The position numbers and the translations under genes were made by a program. A DNA stretch of 64,000 nt from Crossaster papposus (Eukaryota; Echinodermata; Asteroidea; Velatida; Solasteridae), in NCBI GenBank assembly GCA_037893245.1, contig JBAIAA010000029.1, positions 682,001-746,000 of the forward strand, in the 5' to 3' direction. Below are positions 54,171 through 64,000 of this stretch, piece by piece; the first letter of the stretch is position 1, and every line of letters begins with the position of its first letter. The notes below the pieces were generated by a model, which was given only the letters and a program-made list of their open reading frames with translations, was not told the origin of the DNA and made no database searches.

Positions 54171-56420
54171 AATGAAATGCATCTGCCACCGTCGAAGGAG
54201 GCACTTATAGCAAGTAAAGACATGCTGACATAACCGGCAGTGTTCTTGGACTCTAATATTAATAATACCAAAAGCTTCAATTTCAATACGGTTGTTTGTT
54301 GGTTTTTTTGTTTTTTTGGGGGTTTTTTAACGAGGATTGTTTGCAACAAAAGGGCTACAAAATACTAATATCGTCTTATTGTTTAGAGAGACTTTTCAAG
54401 TTTTCATCAACAATTGTTTTATTTTTTTAAAACAGGGACAGAACTACGACTTGTCTGATTTTATGGTCGGTAAGAAATACCCTTTTTTCTTACTAAACAA
54501 AGTTGTGCTGAATACTGTGCCGGTTTGGTGACAAGATATGTGATTTAGTTACCTATCTTCAAAATGTGAGGTTCTTTTTTTGTTAGTTACCTTAAAATAA
54601 TTAGGAACACTCGAAATGTCGTCTATTCCGGAAGCAGGCTAACAAAAATAAGGCCGCGCAAAAAACACATAAATGCCTCATTAAAAGTGTACTGACCTAA
54701 AAGGTTAAAACGGTCTAACACCCCGACCAAACCTGCGTTGCTATACTAAACTCAAAGGCAAATCACATGTCAGAACCCCTGCCCCATACCAGAGCAAAGC
54801 AAAGGCGCCCAACCAGAACATGTGGCACTCTGACTATCGAAAACAAACATCACATGCAAAACGTGAGCATAAAGCAAAGTAATATAAAAACAGGTACAAG
54901 TATGCGTTATAATTCACTTGAATTTTGTCATTGTAAAATAGACACTTTATGAATCTATTTTTTTTTTTTTTTAATATCCCGAAACAGTCGGAGTCACCAT
55001 GTTGGCCCAACACCACTGCCAAAATGAATATTACTATACTGCGGGTCACTCCTTCGTGCACACAAAACCTCGCATTTTGCGGCTGTGAGCCGTCAACCCG
55101 CTTAAGACTTCGCTGCGTACCTCATTATAAAGACAACGCTGAATTCTGACTGGCCATATACGATGCAAGAGCACCCACCAGGCTCTACGATATTTCATTC
55201 CCATGGTGTGAATTAGCACCGAAGACCCAACATTTAGATTATACGGGCTTTCCTACAGATATGCAGCGGAAATATATTATTTCAACACAGACTTCCAACT
55301 CAACCTAAAATTAGCCGAGTAAAGGTTTATAAAGGTCTCAATTAAACCAGCAAATCAGATCTGTAGAAAAAACACCCCCGAAATAGAGCAATCAACGAAG
55401 ACCACTGATTACACTAAGAGTACTATACGACATTTGAATGCGGAGAAACAGACCCGTTCAACCGAAAACCAGAAACTAAATAAGCGAAATGATCGGGAAC
55501 ACTCATTTTGGGGACAAAGACAACTAAAGACGGCTGCCCAAACATGTGTGCGTGCTATAGGGCTGCCCCTACACCGTTGTGCATGTTATGTAACTAACTG
55601 CGATATACTATACACCTGATTCAATCGCACGGCGAATTCTACGTAAATATGCATTATATGAATTCAATACAAAAGTGAATTTTTAAATGCGATAAGAGAT
55701 ATACCTCTACTGGTGATCAATGTCTTCATCTTTTTTGTTGTTGAAAATTCATTGCTAAAAACGTATATGCAAACATTAAGTAGCCTGAATAACATAACTT
55801 CATTTGGACACGATATTAAAACCTGCATTCCTGGCCCTAATTGTTAAACAAATAGGCCAGTCCTTTGTATAGACCATTGTGGCACTCTCACATTCCATTG
55901 CCACGCATCAGTGGAGCCACTCCCAACCGTGCAAAATGTTGTCTTCAGTACGAAGACTCTATACCGCTAAGCATAGCAAGCATTCAAACCTATATGCTGG
56001 CGCACCCTGGAGACATTTTCTAAACCGTCTGCCGAAGCAAACGCAAAACGTGAGGTAAAAACAAGAATACCTGCACTTCTATAAGAATACAATTGTCTCA
56101 GAGCACGGCTCCCTAAACCAAATCGACACGCCCTTTTTCAAGGGGGGCTCCTTCAGTTTTGAGCTGCACCAACAAAATAAATTAAAAAGTGGTTTGATCC
56201 TACCTCATTTCTCCATACAATTCAAGAAAGGGTCTTCACACTAGCACAAATGTCCAAACTCACAAACACAAGCGCGATTGACTTTTACAGGGATGGCAAA
56301 ACCTTCCCAGAAATGACCCCTCTTAAATCCTAGGTTGCTGCCATGCCGCGGTGTAAAACACGGCCCGAGGCTGGCTATCGGTCCGGCCGGGAAGACGTGA
56401 ACGTCCGGCCATGACGAAAC
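54171..56420. other. D2 right part, no gene recognised
   Basis: Ordinary AT-rich sequence with short open frames lacking motifs. No terminal inverted repeats or tandem arrays could be delimited before the shared 55-60-bp end at 56420-56477. Confidence 0.45.
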
Positions 56421-56477
56421 CAGACTTAACACTGACAGTATCTAATCTTGCGCCCTCACGCGCCGCAGTGCAAATAG

Positions 56478-56900
56478 TTTTAATAAAGAAGTCTAAAGCT
56501 AGCAGACAGTGAGAATACCCATATTACACAAATCGTAAACATTGCCTGTAGACCATTACTTTTTTTACACAAAGCAAAATTAAACTGGTTGAATTTGAAG
56601 GATTTACAAAGATTCCAAGCAAACACCGATTAAGAGATAACCAGGCAGTGAGAAATGTTGACAATTCGGATCATTTTGCACAGTAGTTAGTTTTCACTGC
56701 GCCTTGCAGTTATAAAGAAAAAATTTCCCCAGCACTGGAATGTGCCCTCTCAGAAAACTTGCATGTTTGGGGTCATTGGCGATATCCACAAGGAAGCAAT
56801 GCATTTTGGTCGCGTTTCCTGATTGTATTTTATAAATTGTGAACTGTCGAATGGGATGGTATCAGACTATTTTGTTCATCATATTCTAGCCTCACTTTTA
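56478..56900 (+). repeat. Right part of the split paralogous segment
   Basis: Continues the segment broken at 45182. It matches about 59010-59395 in order (AGAATACCCATATTACACAAATCG, shared up to 20 bases at a time, then CCAGGCAGTGAGAAATGTTG and TGTGCCCTCTCAGAAAACTT). Confidence 0.75.
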
Positions 56901-57315
56901 ATATTTTTTGAAATGTAGCTTGAAACATTAAGTTATGTTTTATCACAATTTGTTTAATTATTCATTAGAGAAGACTGGTATTAATTTGTAATTAACTTTA
57001 GGTAATTACTATTCGCAAGTTCCAAAAATGAAGATTTTACAACACTTTTAATTTAATATGGCCGACTCGTGAATAAAGTCTATAATTATGACTATCCTTC
57101 TTTATAAAGTTTTGATATCGTGTTTATTTATAACAGCAAAGATACTAGATAGGGGACGATAGGACACGGCGGCATAAAAAGTAAAACAGAAAGTACTTCA
57201 ATTGTTCAGAAGTCACGATCGGGAAGGGCGCTTCGCATAGTAGGAAGGTAAACCGCCGATTTGCTCCATGTACTCAACGTTAAAACAATGTTGCGCAAAG
57301 CCGCTAAAATACAAT

Positions 57316-57470
57316 TGGTAGGGCCTAATTGCTTGAATCATGCTTGAATTATCAGGAATGTGTGGATTTAAAGGGAGGATAAACCATTGGCAATTGCTTA
57401 AATTATCACGAATGGGTGGATTTTAAGGTGGGATACACCATTGGTAATTGCCTAAATTATCAGGAATTAA
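57316..57470 (+). mobile_element. Tandem ends of the AGGTAGKATACACC MITE
   Basis: Three diverged copies of the family's left-end unit (GGATACACCATTGGTAATTGC-like, TTATCAGGAAT, GGGTGGATT) without a recognisable interior or right end. Confidence 0.6.
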
Positions 57471-58765
57471 CTTTTTTTCTCTCCAAGGCCAAGTTCGATA
57501 TAGTTAAAGATGGACTACAACGGAATAATGATAAAGGCTGTGTTGCTGTTTTTGTTCGAGAAATGTATAATGATTACTAATATATCATTAGTATTCAATA
57601 AAACTTGTTCCTTCCTGCAAAAAAAAAAAAAATTGATCGGCGTTCTACGACCCAGAAAAACTCAGTTTCAGCAAAAGCCCTTAACTCATGAATAATTTAT
57701 ACTTTGTGCGTGACGTACTACCCATGACGATTTACTCGGGTCGATTCGTAAAAACTTCATGCCTCTGCATGAAAACGCATACATAATACACACGGAACAA
57801 CATGGCGTCTTTTGTTTACTCTCGGTTGCTCATGGGTAGTACGTCATCACTTTTTGCTGGTTTACAAGTCCGCTGGTACTATATCGTGGATTTCATTGTG
57901 GTTTTCAGTGGATCTTTGCCGGGAACCAGTACAGGGCGGGAAATTTCAAAATCGAAGAATCGAGGTCTAATTTTTTCGGTCAAATTGCAACAAAATTATT
58001 TAGAGAAAAACATGACCGTAACAATAAAGTGTTACCTGAACACAACATAAACAAGGTCCGATAATAAATTTAATGTGTGAGTTTTCGTTGTAGTCCATAT
58101 TTAACTATAGTTTGACTAACTCTGATTGAACTCAGGCTAGTCGACGATGGTTGTACAACAAGTCTATAGTCGACTATTCACGACCAGCCTACCGTGGTTG
58201 GTCGCATCGATGGTAACCAATAGCCGCTTTAATAGCACAGTACAGTCAATAGTTCGACTAGAGTCGTTCGCACTTCAACTTCAGTGCGCTTGCCCTAATG
58301 ACATCACGAACTAACCACCAGTTAACTATAGTTCCTTGATCGAACTTTGCCCTACATTCTGCCTGCATTTTACACCCGTGCAGATTGTGCGTAAACCGAA
58401 GCCGCGTTTACCTACCTGTCGTAAGCGGCGCCCTTTTCCATGCCCAAATTTGATGTCGTCGTCATGTTTCACAGGCTAGGTCACTGTACAAAGAGATACA
58501 CACTGTCCTATCTTCCCCTCTCAAGAATATCTTTGATAACAGTACATGTATCAAGTTAGTTCGACGAAAGCTATATTTACTGATAGGAAATTCATTTTTG
58601 TTTAAACAACAGCAAAAATATATAAATTTCTAGCAACCTCAGAAACAAATTACAAATTGTATTAATTTATATTAAATATGCAAAAGGCATAATTTTAAAG
58701 GTCCGTTAAAAGTTGCACTTTTCAGTTCACCAACTTTAAATACCACAAAGGTTGTTCACATATAA
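57471..58765. other. No gene; short inverted pairs
   Basis: TGACGTACTACCCATGA near 57711 is mirrored by TCATGGGTAGTACGTCA near 57831, a small foldback. AACTATAG words recur in both orientations at 58100-58330. An 82-codon open frame at 57802 overlaps the foldback and has no motif, so I do not call it a gene. Confidence 0.4.
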
Positions 58766-59395
58766 CAACACTATTACCCAATCAGAGAACACTTAAAATT
58801 CAATCAGTTTGAATATTTTAACAAGCGATTGTCTAGGTTTTCAAGAAAACATTCATATAGGCCTATACTTTCCCTACATGTGCGAAAACAGTTCTAAATT
58901 TTGCTATAATATTAGATAGCAAAATATATATCAGATGGTTGAAGTACTCGCACTAGTGCCAACCATAATATACATAAAGTTAAAACTCTATGGTTTTAGA
59001 ACATGAAACTAGCTTCAATAGTCATACAAAAGTATAAAAGATAGCAGACATGAGAATACCCATACTACACAAATCGTAGAAATTGCCTGTCGACCACCAT
59101 TTCTTTTTTTTAAACAAAGAAAAATAAAACTGGTTGAATTTAAAGGATTTAGGAATATTCCAAGCAAAAAAATGATTAGGCCTAAGAGATAACCAGGCAG
59201 TGAGAAATGTTGACAATTTGGATCAATAGTTAGTTTTCACTGCGCCTTGCAGTTATAAGGAAAGATTTCCCCTACCACTAAAATGTGCCCTCTCAGAAAA
59301 CTTTGGCCATTTGCCATGTATTTTATAAATTGTGAACTGTCGAATGGAATGGTATCAGACTATTTTATCATTCTAGCCTTCTAAAATCTTCTCAA
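58766..59395 (+). repeat. Uninterrupted paralog of the split segment
   Basis: A continuous copy of the segment found in two parts at 44870-45182 and 56478-56900. It passes directly from ATGAAACTAGCTTCAATAG to ATAGCAGACATGAGAATACC. A third fragment (about 59396-59480) repeats GATGAAACTAACTTAAATAG and GAAGTCTAAAGCTAGCAG without an insertion. Confidence 0.78.
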
Positions 59396-59480
59396 ATCTC
59401 TATGATTTTAGAAGATGAAACTAACTTAAATAGTTATGAAGAAGTCTAAAGCTAGCAGTCGCTGAGAATACCCATAAAAA

Positions 59481-60457
59481 AAAAACACCCCAAAAAACAA
59501 CAACAATCGGATTTGGAATTAGGAGCGTCCCGCTGGGGCCCAGTTTGCGCATGCATATTTGCAAAACAGCTGCATGTGCATTAAAAGAACCAAACCAAGA
59601 TTCCCAAGATTTTTATGTTATCGTGTACCAACTATACTTTGACGTCCGAAGAATCAAGACTAGGTTTAAAAGTAGAATTATACCTATTATACCAAAAAAG
59701 TAACCTACCATAGTACTGTTGAAAAGCTTACTTGTTGTAAAGATATTAATGATTCTAAAACTCTTGTGAAATTATTCCAACTGGCATGCTGTCATTTTGA
59801 AGAAAATAACTAAATAATGCCATTTCCAAAGATGTGTCGCAGAGGTGCGCTTTTGGACATTTCTGCAAATAGTGCGCGCATGAAGCTACATGAACAGCTA
59901 CTTGAAGACCTTTTTAAAAGATTTTTACTCGTCCCCAACATTATTGCCTATTTGTATATGTACCCCCACCCTATCTCCCCTTAGGGAAGGATTTAATGAT
60001 AAAACCCTGACAACCTAATTATGAGATAAACAGCTTTGAAGTTCAGACAATCGTATTATTTCTAACACATCTGTTTCACAAAATGGAGACCAACAAACAC
60101 GCTTCTGGGTGACGGAATGTGTTCAAATTTGGTGAGATTGTAGATTAATAGTACGTGATTCAGGAAAACACAAAACCTCAAAATGGCAAAATCCACCCCG
60201 AAATGACTTCACGAGTACATTGTAATAAAACACATTGTGCGACTTTGTCCGGGTTTCCTTGGAACAGGTCACATTTCCTATCCCGATGCCGCATCGTGTC
60301 ATTTTAGTATCGCGATTATCGATGCATCGCTGAATCGCTACACCCCTAATTATCCATTGGTGATGCACTATTTGTTAGTTACTACATTATCAGTTGTAAC
60401 AAGAGGGAATGAAGAGTGGAATTATCTTGGTCACAGCTCTCCCTCTCTTTTTTTGGT
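59481..60457. other. 3' flank of the GH63-like gene, nothing firm
   Basis: Would include the 3' UTR of the minus-strand gene ending at 60458. On the minus strand, GGGGTGTAGCGATTCAGCGA near 60340 resembles the end of a DNA transposon, but no partner end was found. No canonical poly(A) signal is obvious close to the stop. Confidence 0.35.
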
Positions 60458-61644
60458 TTACTTCTTGACAACTCTCTCAAGGCATGCCGTCACAATGGCT
60501 GTCCAACCCGTCTGGTGGCTGCAGAAATTATAAGGTAAAAGGGGCAAAAAAGAAACAATTATTATTAAACTCCAATATACTTTTTTAACTGCAATATTGA
60601 TGCACTCAAACTTTTGTTCATACTAGCCCCCGACAACAAAAAAGTCCTTTACAAAAGTCTGTTAACCAGTTCGCGCCGGATGACGTATATACACGCAAAC
60701 TTTTCCAGAGATTCAAAACGGATGACGCATAAACACGTCACAAGCAAGGCCGGAACGGTCTGTCAGCAGCGAGCAAGGCAAGAAATGCGTGGGTGTGCTT
60801 CCCGGTACCACCTTGGCTCGGTGAACGTTTCAATAATCCCGGCGCAAACTGGTTAAGTCCTTTAACAAAGTCCCTTCAAAAGGTCCTAAAAATAAAATTG
60901 TTTTTCCCCCAAGGCACTTTTAACCCTAACCCTGCCAGACACAGCGCAGCGCATCAAGTAAACAAATCTGGTGCACTTTGATGGATTTAGCTGTCGACAA
61001 CAGTGTATAAACACTATATAAAGTGTATAAACACTATATAAAGTGTATAACAGTGTATAAACACTATAAGGGCTAATCCCATTGAACAATGCCAGAGATA
61101 TTTCCTGCTGTGTTCTGTGACCACAGACTCTGAAGCAGTTTGACCTTGAGATCTCGCTGCACTCTGTTGTTCATTTTACCTAGAAGATTTTGTTGCACTC
61201 GTTAATACTTGTTTTCACATCTTGACAGAAAATGTTTAAATAGTTATTTGAATTAAGTTTAAATACTTCCATTTGCTTCCTTTTCTGATTTGCTTCTCAG
61301 TGATTCGAAAGTCGGGGGCGAAGTCGAAGATGAAGCAAAGGTTAAAAAAAACTACTTTTTATCTCACCTAGCCCCGCAGCCGCGCCCAGTTTCGCCATGG
61401 AAATACTCGTAGAACAGGACCAGTTCCTTAAAAGCCGGGTCATCCTTGCAGAGGGGATTGTCAGCGTGGCAGGGCCGGGCACCGCTTTCGTCTGGCAGGA
61501 AGATCTTAGACAGACGAGAGGAGATCTCCTTGGCACAGTCCTTGAGACGCATCATGTTGCCGGACCCAGTTGGACACTCCACTTTGAAGGTGGGACCGTG
61601 GAAGAAGTCGTAACGCTTCAGGGCCTCGATGATCAGGTAGTTTA
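60458..61644 (-). CDS. GH63-like glycosidase, last two exons
   Basis: The C-terminal end of an (alpha/alpha)6-barrel glycosidase resembling the GH63/YMR196W-type family. Such enzymes trim glucose or related sugars; the exact substrate is unknown. The penultimate exon (61368-61644) follows a TGCTATTTCAG acceptor. It encodes NYLIIEALKRYDFFHGPTF, CPTGSGNMMRLKDCAKEISS and LFYEYFHGETGRGCGA, and ends AG at a GTGAGA donor. The last exon (60458-60518) follows a TTTCTGCAG acceptor. It completes the Ser codon, encodes HQTGWTAIVTACLERVVKK and stops with TAA. Phase and sequence agree across the 849-bp intron; SHQTGW is the family signature. Upstream exons must lie beyond the window or in an unrecognised part of 61.7-64 kb. 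No disruption is seen. Confidence 0.78.
60666..60852. mobile_element. TTAA-flanked MITE B, copy 2
   Basis: A 187-bp copy of the element at 26725-26957, with ends CCAGTTCGCGCCGG and (in reverse) CCAGTTTGCGCCGG, and TTAA at 60662-60665 and 60853-60856. It lies in the last intron of the GH63-like gene. Confidence 0.85.
61000..61066. repeat. ~20-bp tandem repeat
   Basis: About three copies of GTGTATAAACACTATATAAA, within the last intron of the GH63-like gene. Confidence 0.8.
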
Positions 61645-61739
61645 CTGAAATAGCAGATCAATTGTTATCAGCATTTAACTGTTACCAACAAGCTCAAGCA
61701 GAGTTGAGCGAGTAATGTTAAAGAAGTGACTCGATTCGA

Positions 61740-62100
61740 GCTGAGTCATCAGGTGAATAAGTCGAGTTGAGTCAAAAAGTCGAGTTGAGTCAAGAAGTCA
61801 AGAAGTCGAATGAGTCAAGAAGTCAAGAAGTCGAGTTGAGTCAAGCAGTCAAGAAGTCGAGTTGAGTCATCAGGTCAAGAAGTCGAGTTGAGTCATCAGG
61901 TCAAGAAGTCGAGTCGAGTCATCAGGTCAAGAAGTCGAGTTGAGTCATCAGGTCAAAAAAGTCGAGGTGAGTCATCATGTCGAAAAAGTCGAGGTGAGTC
62001 ATCATGTCGAAAAAGTCGAGGTGAGTCATCAGGTCTAGAAGTCAAGTCATCAGGTCAAGAAGTCGAGTTGAGTCATTAGGTGAAGAAATTGAGTTGAGTC
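61740..62100. repeat. 26-bp tandem array (AGTCGAGTTGAGTCATCAGG)
   Basis: About 13 imperfect units based on GTCGAGTTGAGTCATCAGGT plus CAAGAA, with shorter units at the left. It lies upstream of the penultimate exon of the GH63-like gene, so probably in an intron. Confidence 0.85.
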
Positions 62101-62893
62101 GAGTCAAACATTTAGCTTGAGTAAATTCAAGTCACAAATAACACTATATAAACACGAGAGAAACTATTTTGAACCACAAGATGGAAGTTTCGGACAGTGT
62201 ATATTTGTGTAATGAAGAAAATAATTCAAAAAATAAAAGAGCAGTGATTTTTCTTAATTTCCGATTGATTGATATTTTGAAGAAATCGTATACAAATCTT
62301 GAAATAAAAGAGTTTTAAAGTAAATACATTGAACCCCTTTCATTTTTACAACAAACTCTTCAACTTTGAAGGCACTTTTTCAGTATTTTGTTTTTTATAG
62401 TATTTTTTATAAAAATAAATACAAACTTTAAAGACGTCCTTTTTTATTGCGACATCAATCCCAAAGAAGTCTGTCTGCTTTGTGTTTCATGGACATTTTC
62501 CCTTTTCCTGGTAAGTCTTGTATGAAACTAATAATGTTTATTATTTCCTGCAATGGAACGTCTATTTTCCTTCAGTGGAAGAATAACATTCAACGAGGGT
62601 ATGTGCCTATGCTCTATAAACATTCCTGCACACATAATCCATACAGTACCCTTCGTCAACCTACGATGTAGGTCAGTGCACATGATAACAAAAGACTATT
62701 TTTATTCCATTATTTCCCTAACAAATATTCCCATACGTGTACATGTACCTCTTGCAAAATACCAGACTGCCATCTTTCTCTATGCGGCTAATACACCAGG
62801 CTGTAATGTTAAACCGTACCTAGCTTGTGGTTGATTGTGAACCCAATCATTTATTTTATCCATGTACTTGAAGAGAACATTGGGGATACTTCC
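62101..62893. other. No gene recognised
   Basis: AT-rich, possibly intronic to the minus-strand GH63-like gene. I looked for an upstream exon with WRGPxW-type family words and found none. Confidence 0.4.
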
Positions 62894-62897
62894 TTAA

Positions 62898-63311
62898 AGG
62901 TAGGATACACCATTGGTAATTGCTTGAATTATCAGGAACGGGTGGATTTAAAGGTAGAATACACTATTGGTAATTGCTAGAATTATCATGAATGGGTGGA
63001 TGTAAATGTAGGATTGGTAATTGCTAGAATTATCATGAATGGGTGGATGTAAAGGTAGGATACACCATCGGTAATTGCTTGAATTGTCAGGCAGTGGTTC
63101 TAATGTTGTTCTTGGTTTTTTCGCAATCGCCATCTGGCGATCGATAATGATTTTGTTTATACAATTCAATTTTTTGGAACAATTACAGGATATCTAGAGC
63201 AATCATTTTGCTGGATGGCTACAATCATTATTTACTTTCAAATAAGCAAGATATTTTCTAATAATTCTGAAGTACAATTTTTTTGATATCTGCAAATAGT
63301 GTATAATATAA
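62898..63311 (+). mobile_element. AGGTAGKATACACC MITE, expanded copy
   Basis: TTAA at 62894-62897 precedes AGGTAGGATACACCATTGG. The left-end unit is repeated about four times (62898-63090). The family interior follows (TTCTTGGTTTTTTCGC palindrome region, ACAATTACAGGATATCTAG, GATATCTGCAAATAGTG). The right end is degraded. Confidence 0.75.
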
Positions 63312-63373
63312 ACTGTATACAAAAATTTCAGAAAATCAAACTGCATTTCAGTAAGTTTTCGTTTCTTATCTTC

Positions 63374-63710
63374 CCCTGTGTTCCGACACCCCCCGTGTTC
63401 CGACACCCCCCGTGTTCCGACACCCCCGTGTTCCGACACCCCCTGTGTTCCGACACCCCCGTGTTCCGACACCCCCTGTGTTCCGACACCCCCTGTGTTC
63501 CGACACCCCCCTGTGTTCCGACACCCCCCTGTGTTCCGACACCCCCCTGTGTTCCGACACCCCCCTGTGTTCCGACACCCCCCTGTGTTCCGACACCCCC
63601 CTGTGTTCCGACACCCCCCTGTGTTCCGACACCCCCCTGTGTTCCGACACCCTCCCTGTGTTCCGACACCCCCCCCCCCCCCCCCCCCCGTGTTCCGACA
63701 CCCACCTGTT
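63374..63710. repeat. 17-18-bp tandem array with poly-C tract
   Basis: About 18 copies of GTGTTCCGACACCCCCCT, with varying C-run length, ending in a run of more than 20 C at about 63668-63690. The long open frames on both strands (CSDTP-, FRHPP- and GCRNTG-type) result from the repeat. Confidence 0.92.
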
Positions 63711-63767
63711 GCATTAGTGACTCGATCCCATGTGGTAACATACGCGCGTGGATCTGTTTCTAAATTC

Positions 63768-64000
63768 GCTACCCTGTGGAGACCTGAACACAATGTGGAC
63801 AATGGGAGTCAAAAGGTCTCCACAGGGTAATTTCTAAAGATAGATAGGTCTCCACAAGAAATTCCACGAAACAGATTTTTGGATTTTGCTCAAATTACTC
63901 AAAAACTATTGTTAAGATGTGGGTTAGAGTCCTCGATTGAGATTTGTGTACAAAACCAATGAGAGCTGTTCGAAAAAGTTTGTACAAACAAAGGAAATCA
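63768..64000 (+). repeat. GGTACCTCTGGAGAC repeat, copy 3 (cut by window end)
   Basis: Contains ACCCTGTGGAGACCTGAACA, AACACAATGTGGACA, TTACTCAAAAACTA and AAGATGTGGGTTAGAG in the same order as the copy at 10114. TACCCTGTGGAGACCT near its start is mirrored at 63814-63829. The window ends before the element does. Confidence 0.68.

Larger units (their letters stand above)
46514..56477. mobile_element. D2: 10-kb segment with the same ends as D1
   Basis: Starts CTATTTGCACTGCTGC and ends GCCGCAGTGCAAATAG, as D1 does. It contains CG-rich simple repeats (46600-46800), the 87-95-bp satellite, a deleted Harbinger, a MITE and a LINE fragment. It carries no transposase of its own that I can recognise. TACT precedes it but TTTT follows, so a target duplication is not proven. 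Confidence 0.5.

Noticed and set aside
46514..56477. D2 as a Polinton/Maverick or other large self-synthesising transposon
   Set aside because: No polymerase, integrase, ATPase or capsid gene is present, and the shared ends are only about 60 bp.
57802..58050. 82-codon open frame as a gene
   Set aside because: It starts inside an inverted repeat, shows no motif and has no supporting context.
63203..63830. Several 100-200-codon open frames rich in CPTP, FRHPP or GCRNTG
   Set aside because: They arise from the 17-18-bp tandem array in several frames of both strands at once.

Overview
The window looks like accessory, gene-poor DNA from an invertebrate deuterostome, probably a marine one such as an echinoderm, hemichordate or cephalochordate. 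The evidence is indirect. It contains a Ty3/gypsy element with integrase ahead of reverse transcriptase (the Gmr1 type, described from deuterostomes), spliced GT-AG exons, a rhodopsin-type GPCR, a TRIM pseudogene, tRNA-derived SINEs, a CR1/L2-like LINE and many inverted-repeat DNA transposons. No rRNA gene, functional tRNA, CRISPR array or bacterial operon was seen. The species cannot be named from this sequence alone.

Layout. 1-5.2 kb: two copies of a MITE with ends AGGTAGKATACACCATT, one split by a Helitron-like insertion, then a 21-bp satellite. 5.2-15.1 kb: one Harbinger transposon (5219-15076, TSD CAG) swollen by nested insertions: a MITE inside its transposase gene, and a LINE that itself carries a 2.6-kb insertion with a 10-bp target duplication. 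15-24 kb: foldback elements, small MITEs and two SINEs. 24-25 kb: a GPCR gene broken by two frameshifts. 26.0-35.0 kb: three MITEs end to end at TTAA sites; the third holds a young Gmr1-type LTR retrotransposon (27360-34343), whose 5' LTR holds a further 356-bp MITE. 35-43.5 kb: foldback and long-TIR elements, a THAP-domain exon with an in-frame stop, a minisatellite and a SINE. 43.5-59.5 kb: a decayed TRIM pseudogene whose downstream sequence is split by an 11.3-kb block of mobile DNA (45183-56477) containing a satellite and a deleted second Harbinger. 60.4-61.7 kb: the last two exons of a GH63-like glycosidase gene on the minus strand, the only host gene piece here that looks intact. 61.7-64 kb: tandem repeats and MITE copies.

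The genes do not form a pathway. What links them is insertion history. In several places a second copy preserves the uninterrupted site, so the order of events can be read: the two LTRs of one element, paralogous flanks, and a reading frame that resumes exactly across a target duplication. The pol gene is open over about 1,150 codons and the LTRs differ by only about three substitutions by eye, so that element is young even though its gag is broken. Nearly every other coding remnant is frameshifted or truncated.

All similarities were judged by eye from motifs. No alignment or database search was run.
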